Source of the DNA: Clostridiales bacterium
Lineage (GTDB): Bacteria; Bacillota; Clostridia; Oscillospirales; CAG-272
Direction of reading: 5' to 3'
DNA length: 47,147 bases
NCBI GenBank assembly: GCA_016288155.1
Contig: JAEEYP010000084.1
Span: 1-47,147 of the forward strand
Part shown: positions 17,058-23,315 of the stretch, in pieces
Numbering within the stretch: the stretch's first letter is position 1
Layout of the letters: the number at the start of each line of letters is the position of its first letter
Made by a program: the position numbers and the translations under genes
The notes under the pieces: model-generated
What the model was told of the DNA's origin: nothing
Seen by the model: only the letters and a program-made list of their open reading frames with translations
The model's database searches: none

Positions 17058-17885
17058 ATGATGCGAAAAGTATTACTTGTTTTTTCGATTATTATTGTAA
17101 TCTCTCTTTCGGGCTGTTCTCAAAATATCGTTGATAATAACCTTGTCGATAATAGTGTTGATACTAACGATACTGACGATATATCCCTTGTGGATCCCCC
17201 TCAGACTGCACCGATCACCGAAACCACGGAAACCATTGAAACCGCATCCTCTCTTCTTCCCGATCAGTCCTGCCAGCCGACCACGCGGACGTTCGACAGT
17301 ATCCGGACAATGAAAGAAGAAATTGAAAAAAGGAACGGTGATCCCCCGTCATCCCCCGATGCGTTAAGCGGCATAGATACATCTGATTTGAAAGAGCTTA
17401 AGGGATTAGATGCAGACTATGCCGAATCCTGGGTAGAATTGAATAACGACGATGAGTATGTTAAGTATGTAATTTATTATACGACCGCAGATTCCGTTTT
17501 GGCATTTATCCCTTTTTCTTCTGAAGATCTGCTGCGGAAGGAAATGGAGTACTGGCTATTGCCCGGCGGGACGTATGAGAATCTTTTGACCAATCACTTA
17601 GTGACGGACGTCGAATTTGCGGAACTGCCCGCCGCCGCGGGTACGTCGTATCAGTGCACGTACAACACAAGCAGAGCAACGGGATTGATACTGCGTTATC
17701 ATACCTATACCGATCCCGAATCAAACAGTACGTATATCCTTTCGGAAACGTTCTCTCCCGACAATCGATTGCAAAGCAGTTTATTATTCGTCTTTGCCGG
17801 TGACAGATCCTTTATGTGCAGCGGAAACGATGCGAATCTGACGATTTCGGCCGCACGGGATCTGTATTCAAGCAATGTTCAATAA
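17058..17885 (+). CDS. Lipoprotein of unknown function
   Basis: A 275-residue protein with signal peptide MMRKVLLVFSIIIVISLSGC (lipobox LSGC, Cys20). It is followed by an unusual Asn/Asp/Thr-rich linker (NNLVDNSVDTNDTDD, then many Thr/Glu/Pro) to about residue 85. The folded part starts near TRTFDSIRTMKEEIEKRN and contains AYESWVEL-like and YVKYVIYYTTADSVLAFI beta segments. No family recognised. AAAGGAG lies eight bases before the ATG. The linker and the lower GC content differ from neighbouring enzyme genes. Unknown partner or substrate. Confidence 0.75.
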   Translation: MMRKVLLVFSIIIVISLSGCSQNIVDNNLVDNSVDTNDTDDISLVDPPQTAPITETTETIETASSLLPDQSCQPTTRTFDSIRTMKEEIEKRNGDPPSSPDALSGIDTSDLKELKGLDADYAESWVELNNDDEYVKYVIYYTTADSVLAFIPFSSEDLLRKEMEYWLLPGGTYENLLTNHLVTDVEFAELPAAAGTSYQCTYNTSRATGLILRYHTYTDPESNSTYILSETFSPDNRLQSSLLFVFAGDRSFMCSGNDANLTISAARDLYSSNVQ

Positions 17886-18155
17886 AGCTGTACAGTATAG
17901 TGAATAGTTCGATTTCACGGGGGTGCGACGGCTGCAGGGCAAATCGCCGTCCGGCTGTGCAAAGACGTTCGGAAAGAACGTGATCCTCAAGGGAATGGAC
18001 CTGCAAAATACGCGAGGAGCGACTGAACAAACAGTCCGGCGGACAGAACGGCGGCGAATGATCCCGGCAGACCGGGATCTGCGGAGGATGAGCATGGATC
18101 GGTACGTTATTCAGAAACTCGATAAAACGGTATGAGACAAGGAGGACGCACGAAA

Positions 18156-18635
18156 ATGAAAAAGACTCTGATCGCGTATTTCAGCGCGAGCGGCACGACG
18201 AAAAAGGTCGCCGAGAAGATGGCGGAGGCGATCGGCGCCGATCTGTTCGAGATCGTGCCCGAGACGCCGTATACCCGCGCGGATCTGAACTGGATGGACA
18301 AAAAGAGCCGTTCCACCGCCGAGATGAAAGACAAAAACTGCCGCCCGGCGATGGCGGCAAAACCGGACGTTTCCGGATACGACCTCATCTTCGTCGGCTT
18401 TCCGGTCTGGTGGTACCGCGAGCCGTCGATCATCGATACTTTTATGGAAAGCGCGGACTTTTCCGGGAAGACGGTCGTGCCGTTCTGCACGTCGGGCGGC
18501 AGTGGGCTCGGCGATTCCGCGAAGAATATGCAGTCGCTCGCACCGGGCGCGACCGTCCTTGACGGCAGACGGTTTTCCGCGCTGATCTCCGCCGATACTC
18601 TGAAAAAGTGGGCGAAACAGTTTGCGGCGGAATGA
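18156..18635 (+). CDS. Flavodoxin-like protein
   Basis: A 159-residue short-chain flavodoxin domain. The phosphate-binding loop is YFSASGTTKKVAEKM at the N-terminus; IFVGFPVWWYREPSIIDTFM near residues 76-95 gives the aromatic flavin-stacking region; TSGGSGLGDSAKNM near 115 is the second FMN loop. Such proteins carry electrons or reduce quinones in the cytoplasm. The ATG at 18156 is preceded by AAGGAGG at 18140-18146; an upstream in-frame ATG at 18132 would hide this site. A 245-base stretch before it (17886-18130) shows no gene I can defend. Confidence 0.9.
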   Translation: MKKTLIAYFSASGTTKKVAEKMAEAIGADLFEIVPETPYTRADLNWMDKKSRSTAEMKDKNCRPAMAAKPDVSGYDLIFVGFPVWWYREPSIIDTFMESADFSGKTVVPFCTSGGSGLGDSAKNMQSLAPGATVLDGRRFSALISADTLKKWAKQFAAE

Positions 18636-18684
18636 ATCGGACGGGAAAGGCGTATGCAGCGCGGATACGTGACGGTGATATGAA

Positions 18685-20826
18685 ATGATCGATTTTACAC
18701 GTCTTACCGACGGCTCCGTCCTTCACGTCCCGGCGGGCGTCCACAGGATACCGTCCCCCGTCCGGATCGCGGGGAAACGGGATATCCGCGTGATCGGCGA
18801 GGACGGCGCGATCCTGCGGGGAACGATCCCTCTCCGGCGGGCGGATTTCACCGAAGAATCCCCCGGCGTGTTTTCCGCATCCGTTCCCGTTCCCGTCGAC
18901 GGCTTTTTCATCGGCGCGCGCAGGTATTCGATGGCGCGGTATCCGAAAGCGACCGATCCCTCCGTTCCGTTCGGGGGATTCGCCGCGGACTGCGTCCTCC
19001 CGGAGAAAACGAAGGAGTGGGCCGATCCGGCGGGCGGCTACGTCCACGCCATGCACCGCTGTCTCTGGGGCGGCTTCTCCTATCGGATCGAGGGGAAGAA
19101 CCCGGACGGCACGCTCGCGCTCTCGGGAGGCTGGCAGAACAACCGGCAGATGGGGATGCACGAGGAATACCGGTACGCGGAGAACATCCGCGAGGAGCTG
19201 ACGGAGCCGGGCGAGTGGTTCTTTGACGAAAAGGCGATGAGGATCCTTGTCCGTCCTTTCCGCGGCGACGACCTCGATCAGGCGGAGGCGGCCGTCTCGG
19301 AGGGGTTCTTCACTGTGGAAGACTGTGAGAACGTGACCTTCGAGAACCTGGTCTTCGAGCGGACCGTCCGGACCTTCATGAAAACGAAAGAGCCGCTGCT
19401 GCGCAGCGACTGGACGATCTGGCGCGGCGGCGCGGTGACGTTCCGGGATGCGCGCGGCTGCCGCGTCGACCGGTGCGTCCTCCGGGATATCGGCTCAAAC
19501 GGCGTATTCGTCGACGGAAACTGCGCGGATATCGCCGTCACCCGCTCCCATTTTTGCGAGATCGGCGCTTCGGGGATCTGTTTCGTCGGGCGACCGGACT
19601 CCGTGCGCTCGCCGCTGTTCGAATGCGGGGAGACCCAGCGGCTTGAGACCGTCGACCGCACGCCCGGTCCGCGGTCGGACGACTACCCGAAACGCTGCAC
19701 GGTCGAGGACTGCCTCATCGAGCGGGTCGGAACGGTCGAGAAACAGGCGACGGGCGTGGAGATCTCGATGGCGTACGGCGTGACGGTGAAAAACTGCACG
19801 GTCTGCCATACCTCCCGCGCGGGGATCAACGTCTCCGAGGGGACCTTCGGCGGACACCGGATCGAGGGCTGCGACGTGTTCGACACCGTCCGGGAGACCG
19901 GCGACCACGGCAGCTTCAATTCCTGGGGACGGGACCGGTACTGGCATCTGGACGGACTGGACGACCGGGAAGCCGGAGGATACGCGCGGCTCGACATGCT
20001 CGCGCCGAACGTCATCGCCCGGAACCGATTCCGCTGCGACCGGGGCTGGGATATCGATCTCGACGACGGATCGACGTGGTACGTCGTCGAAGAAAATCTC
20101 TGCCTGAACGGCGGGATCAAGCTGCGGGAGGGGTTCTTCCGCACGGTGCGGCGCAATCTCTGCGTGAACAACGGTCTGCACTTTCACGTGTGGTATCCCG
20201 AAAGCGGGGACACGGTACGGGAAAACGTCGTTTTTTCGCCCTACGAGCCGATCGATATGCCGAAAGATTGGGGGAGCTGCGTGGACGACAACCTGCTGTA
20301 CGCGCCGGACGCCGCACAGCCCGTCCACGCGGAAGAGCTCTCCTCGCTCTCGCATCAGGACGAACATTCGGTACGGCGGGATATCCGTTTCCGCGCGCCG
20401 GAGCGGGGAAACTTCACGCCGCTCGGCGTCCGGGGATTCGAGGACTTCCCGGACGAATTCGGCGTCCGGTACGAGCCGCTGCGCCTCTTGGCGGACGTTC
20501 CCGCGATGCCCCGCATCCGGACGGGGGACGGTCGCCGGGGAACGGGCGGGACGGTCCGCTTTCCGCTTCTCGGTCTGACGGCGAAGAATATCGACAGCGA
20601 CGGCGAGATGTCGGTCTACGGGACGGCGGAACACCGCGGCGCGCTCGTCACGGACGTGGAAAAAGGATCCCCGGCCGATGAAGCCGGTATTCTGCCGGGC
20701 GACGTGATCGTCGCCTGGAACGGGCGCGGGATCCGGGCTGCCGCCGACCTTGAGGGTTGCTCGCTCGATCCCGGCGCGCCGCGCTCCGTCCGCGTACTGC
20801 GGAAGCAGAAAGAAACGGCGCTGTGA
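18685..20826 (+). CDS. Parallel beta-helix protein (GH141-like) with C-terminal PDZ domain
   Basis: A 713-residue protein without signal peptide. The N-terminal region (LTDGSVLHVPAGVHRIPSPV, VDGFFIGARRYSMARYPKA) and the many inward-facing helix rungs from about 200 to 520 (FTVEDCENVTFENLVFER, RGCRVDRCVLRDIGSNGVFV, VEDCLIERVGTVEKQATGVE, VTVKNCTVCHTSRAGINVSE) match the beta-helix glycosidases around family GH141 (fucosidase/xylanase type). Residues about 625-705 form a PDZ-like domain, GALVTDVEKGSPADEAGILP and GDVIVAWNGRGI. The family is named by architecture, not by a diagnostic catalytic residue, so substrate is open. The RBS is poor, so translation may be coupled to upstream genes; the flavodoxin ends 49 bases earlier. 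Confidence 0.75.
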   Translation: MIDFTRLTDGSVLHVPAGVHRIPSPVRIAGKRDIRVIGEDGAILRGTIPLRRADFTEESPGVFSASVPVPVDGFFIGARRYSMARYPKATDPSVPFGGFAADCVLPEKTKEWADPAGGYVHAMHRCLWGGFSYRIEGKNPDGTLALSGGWQNNRQMGMHEEYRYAENIREELTEPGEWFFDEKAMRILVRPFRGDDLDQAEAAVSEGFFTVEDCENVTFENLVFERTVRTFMKTKEPLLRSDWTIWRGGAVTFRDARGCRVDRCVLRDIGSNGVFVDGNCADIAVTRSHFCEIGASGICFVGRPDSVRSPLFECGETQRLETVDRTPGPRSDDYPKRCTVEDCLIERVGTVEKQATGVEISMAYGVTVKNCTVCHTSRAGINVSEGTFGGHRIEGCDVFDTVRETGDHGSFNSWGRDRYWHLDGLDDREAGGYARLDMLAPNVIARNRFRCDRGWDIDLDDGSTWYVVEENLCLNGGIKLREGFFRTVRRNLCVNNGLHFHVWYPESGDTVRENVVFSPYEPIDMPKDWGSCVDDNLLYAPDAAQPVHAEELSSLSHQDEHSVRRDIRFRAPERGNFTPLGVRGFEDFPDEFGVRYEPLRLLADVPAMPRIRTGDGRRGTGGTVRFPLLGLTAKNIDSDGEMSVYGTAEHRGALVTDVEKGSPADEAGILPGDVIVAWNGRGIRAAADLEGCSLDPGAPRSVRVLRKQKETAL

Positions 20827-20878
20827 CTGCGGCGCGTTCGGGATGGATACCGGGTCGCCCGGCGATCATGCACGAGGT

Positions 20879-20920
20879 GTCAATCATCGGTCGATTGACT
20901 TTTGTATCGGATCCCGATAC
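20879..20920. terminator. Hairpins between convergent genes
   Basis: GTCAATC/GATTGAC (20879-20885 with 20893-20899) is followed by TTTTG, a modest terminator for the beta-helix gene. Directly after it GTATCGG/CCGATAC (20904-20910 with 20914-20920) makes a second stem, towards the convergent CBM9-like gene. Confidence 0.5.
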
Positions 20921-20967
20921 CGGCAAAGCGCCAACGTCCCGCGTCGATCCGTCCGGCGCCGCGCCCG

Positions 20968-21780
20968 TTACCGTGCGCCGAGCTCGACCCGCAGACGCGC
21001 GTCTCCCGGAAAACGCGGCATGGTGAACAGCGCGCCGACCATGTTTTCCGTCCCTTCCCCGACCGCCCAGCGGTCGTCCACCTCAAGCAGCGTGCCGATC
21101 ACGGAGCCCGCCTTCACGTAGTCGGGCAGGGGGATGCGTACCTCCGTGACGTACGACCGGTCTTCTTCATCGATGACGGCGCACCAATCCTCCCGGGGCA
21201 AGTCTCTGTACAGCAGCGAAGAGCTGTGGTTGTCCCCCCAGATATGCACGTCCATCACGGAACGGATGTTGTGCGCGTCGCTGTGGAACGCCATGCAGTC
21301 TTCATCGGAAAACCAGAGATACGTCTCCACACCGTCGTCGTTCCACGGCCAGACGGTACTCATGCGCCACTCCTCTCCGCGGGAACAGATCGTCTCGTCG
21401 TGCACGACCGTACAGATATACAGGTAATCGCTGTCGTACAGGTAATAGGATCTCCCCCACGTATTCGCCATGTGTTCCCACGCGGCCTCTTCTCCGGCGG
21501 CGGAGTAGTTCATATTCTCCATCGGCTCTTCCGCATAGCAGAAACTGCTCAGGTACGTCTCGTCAAGGATGCCGTCGATGACGGGCGTACCGTAATGGAT
21601 CACGGTATCCGGCTCGAGGGACGCCGGCTGCGTATCGGGCTGTCCGGACGTTTCGGCCGTTTCGTGCGTCTCTCTGCTTTCCGGAGAAGAATCGGGCGTC
21701 TCAGGGGAAGCGGGGGAGCAGGAGGCCGTCAGGTGCACAAGTACGAAAAGGATCAAAACAAGAACCGTTCTTTTTTTCAT
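20968..21780 (-). CDS. CBM9-like carbohydrate-binding lipoprotein
   Basis: A 270-residue lipoprotein: signal peptide MKKRTVLVLILFVLVHLTAS with Cys21 in an LTASC lipobox, then a Pro/Glu/Ser/Thr linker to about residue 65. The rest is a CBM9/DOMON-like beta-sandwich: PVIDGILDETYL, LYDSDYLYICTVVHDETI, then WPWNDDGVETYLWF with a Trp and Asp pair, and SYVTEVRIPLPDYV. The family binds sugars or heme; in gut Firmicutes these domains are usually attached to glycan enzymes, here it stands alone. Start at 21780 has GGAAAGGG upstream; the in-frame ATG at 21822 would place the signal peptide 14 residues in. It is convergent to the beta-helix gene. Confidence 0.8.
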   Translation of the reverse strand: MKKRTVLVLILFVLVHLTASCSPASPETPDSSPESRETHETAETSGQPDTQPASLEPDTVIHYGTPVIDGILDETYLSSFCYAEEPMENMNYSAAGEEAAWEHMANTWGRSYYLYDSDYLYICTVVHDETICSRGEEWRMSTVWPWNDDGVETYLWFSDEDCMAFHSDAHNIRSVMDVHIWGDNHSSSLLYRDLPREDWCAVIDEEDRSYVTEVRIPLPDYVKAGSVIGTLLEVDDRWAVGEGTENMVGALFTMPRFPGDARLRVELGAR

Positions 21781-21833
21781 CGGCGTATCCCTTTCCATTC
21801 GTGTAATTATTATCATTTTCATCTCCGTATTTA

Positions 21834-21862
21834 ATTATACCGCTTTTTCCCGGAAAAAGCAA
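21834..21862 (-). promoter_or_regulatory. Promoter with an inverted repeat in the spacer
   Basis: On the minus strand TTGCTT (21857-21862), 17 bases, TATAAT (21834-21839). The spacer and -35 are covered by a perfect inverted repeat GCTTTTTCC/GGAAAAAGC (21842-21850 and 21852-21860), placed where a repressor would block RNA polymerase. Confidence 0.7.
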
Positions 21863-21927
21863 TTCATATTTCATCGTTTTCCGCGTTTTCGCCGTGCCGT
21901 ATCTGCCCGGAGGGTTCCGCCGTCCGC

Positions 21928-22006
21928 ATCGTCCTTCCCTGAGAAGGCGCGCCGAAAGCAGACGCTCCGTAAAAGTCTCCGTTTCGGCGACAGGATTCGC
22001 CGATCC
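21928..22006. repeat. 79-base repeat, copy 1
   Basis: This 79-base sequence recurs at 22774-22852 with four mismatches by eye. It starts ATCGTCCTTCCCTGAGAAGG and contains two small stems, CCTTC/GAAGG and CGGCGA/TCGCCG. Copy 1 lies in the intergenic region upstream of the XRE gene at 22127. Confidence 0.85.
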
Positions 22007-22065
22007 GTTCCTGCGGGAGCGATCGCGATCGTCTTTTTTATTGCTGCTGTTCTCCAAACAATGTG

Positions 22066-22094
22066 TTTACTTGCGGCGGAGCGTATGATATAAT
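22066..22094 (+). promoter_or_regulatory. Promoter of the 22127 XRE gene
   Basis: TTTACT (22066-22071), 17 bases, TATAAT (22089-22094), about 32 bases before the ATG. Confidence 0.7.
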
Positions 22095-22126
22095 TACCTC
22101 AAACGATACACCGTGAGGAGGATACC

Positions 22127-22669
22127 ATGGATATCGGGCGGAGGATCGCATACTTCAGAAAAGAAAAAAACATCACACAGGAACAACTCGGTGAAGCCGT
22201 AGGCGTGACCAACCGTACCGTTTCAAAATGGGAATCGGGCGTGTCCTCGCCCGGGATCGATCTGATCCCGACCATCGCGTCCGCGCTCGGGATCACGCTC
22301 GACCAGCTTTTCGGGATCGAAACGCCGAAAGAGTCCGCCGACATTTCGCAGGTCATCAAAGAAACGATATCCTCTTCCGTTAAGGAGTATCTGGAAGAAA
22401 ATCTGCCGCAATACGTGCATTCTCAAGGCAGCGAAGACGGATATTTCCTTACGATACTCAGCCGCGACAAATCGACCGCATGCAGATTTGACGGTCAGGG
22501 AGAAGCGGTATACCATACTATTTTAAAATGTTATTGTGTGATAATACTTCATCGGGGCGATGATGCTCCTACATATTTTCAGGGCTATCACACAAAAGAA
22601 GCTGCCGTCGAAGATCTGAAGAGGATCCTCCAGGCGTATTCCGCCCGACTGGCAGTGATAGAATTGTAA
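22127..22669 (+). CDS. XRE-family transcriptional regulator
   Basis: A 180-residue protein. Residues 5-62 are a clear XRE helix-turn-helix: IAYFRKEKNITQEQLGEAVG, VTNRTVSKWESGVSSPGIDL and LGITLDQLFGI. Residues 70-95 form a charged amphipathic helix (ISQVIKETISSSVKEYLEEN), probably for dimerisation. The C-terminal 85 residues form a small alpha/beta domain (YFLTILSRDKSTACRFDGQG, EAAVEDLKRILQAYSARL) of unknown ligand. RBS GAGGAGG. The gene is flanked on both sides by copies of the 79-base repeat. No operator is obvious. Confidence 0.88.
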   Translation: MDIGRRIAYFRKEKNITQEQLGEAVGVTNRTVSKWESGVSSPGIDLIPTIASALGITLDQLFGIETPKESADISQVIKETISSSVKEYLEENLPQYVHSQGSEDGYFLTILSRDKSTACRFDGQGEAVYHTILKCYCVIILHRGDDAPTYFQGYHTKEAAVEDLKRILQAYSARLAVIEL

Positions 22670-22697
22670 GCCGAGCGGACTGTGTTTCACTCCCAAC

Positions 22698-22731
22698 GCA
22701 AAAGGCACCTGTGTACGCAGGTGCCTTTTGC
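22698..22731. terminator. Intrinsic terminator after the XRE gene
   Basis: GCAAAAGGCACCTG (22698-22711), a 6-base loop and CAGGTGCCTTTTGC (22718-22731): a perfect 14-bp stem with an internal T-run. Confidence 0.8.
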
Positions 22732-22773
22732 AGTGAGACGGGACCAGACGATCCGGACGATTTCGCGGCCGAT

Positions 22774-22852
22774 ATCGTCCTTCCCTGAGAAGGCGCGCCG
22801 AAAGCAGACGCTCCTCAAAAATCGCCGTTTCGGCGACAGGATTCGCCGATCC
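22774..22852. repeat. 79-base repeat, copy 2
   Basis: Copy of 21928-22006 in the same orientation; the four differences I see are all between 22813 and 22824. The minus-strand gene remnant at 22815-23057 runs into this repeat and stops inside it. Confidence 0.85.
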
Positions 22853-23057
22853 ATATGGCCGCTTCGAGGCCGTTCGCCGTATACCGGGCGATGTTCTCGG
22901 AGAGTAGGGAAAGGGCGTCGTCCAGTTCTGCCGGATCGCCGAAGGGATTCCCGGTGAAGAGAAAGACTCTGCCCGCGCCCGCTTCCCGGAACAGGCGCAG
23001 ATATTCGGGTCTCTTTTCCTTTGAGGACGAGACGTTCAGAATGGGAATGGAAATCAT
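22815..23057 (-). pseudogene. Truncated N-terminus of a TIM-barrel-like enzyme
   Basis: The minus strand gives only about 80 residues: MISIPILNVSSSKEKRPEYL, RLFREAGAGRVFLFTGNPF, then DDALSLLSENIARYTANGLE and AAIWIGES. This is the first beta-alpha units of a barrel enzyme of a type seen in gut Firmicutes (short strand, helix, RVFL strand, helix, VWIG strand). It then enters the 79-base repeat and stops after NGDF. The promoter and a GGGGAGG site are intact, so a short peptide could still be made. It is best read as a gene cut by, or adjacent to, the repeat. The C-terminal-type remnant at 1618-2104 may derive from the same family. Confidence 0.55.
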
Positions 23058-23096
23058 AAAAACCTCCCCGGAACGGAAATCGGTCGCTTCAGGCAT

Positions 23097-23125
23097 AGTA
23101 TAGCATACGCGTGTGGGAAATGCAA
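23097..23125 (-). promoter_or_regulatory. Promoter of the truncated gene
   Basis: On the minus strand TTGCAT (23120-23125), 17 bases, TATACT (23097-23102). Confidence 0.65.
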
Positions 23126-23238
23126 GAAGAATGACGGCCGAGCCGAACGGGGAGGATAGAAACGGTTTTCCCCGAGGATACGGTATGACGCCTCATTTCC
23201 TTCATACGCAGATTTGTAAAGAAAAAAACCATTTCGCA

Positions 23239-23267
23239 TTGACGGCAGGCGAAATAACAGGTATAAT
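23239..23267 (+). promoter_or_regulatory. Promoter of the alpha-mannosidase gene
   Basis: TTGACG (23239-23244), 17 bases, TATAAT (23262-23267), about 49 bases before the ATG at 23316. Confidence 0.85.
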
Positions 23268-23315
23268 AAAACGAAAGATATGAACCGGTTCATGCCGGAG
23301 TTTCGGAGGAACGCC

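Noticed and set aside
17923-18135. 70-residue open frame before the flavodoxin gene
   Set aside because: It has no start site of quality and no recognisable motif. A decayed gene is possible, but I cannot support it.
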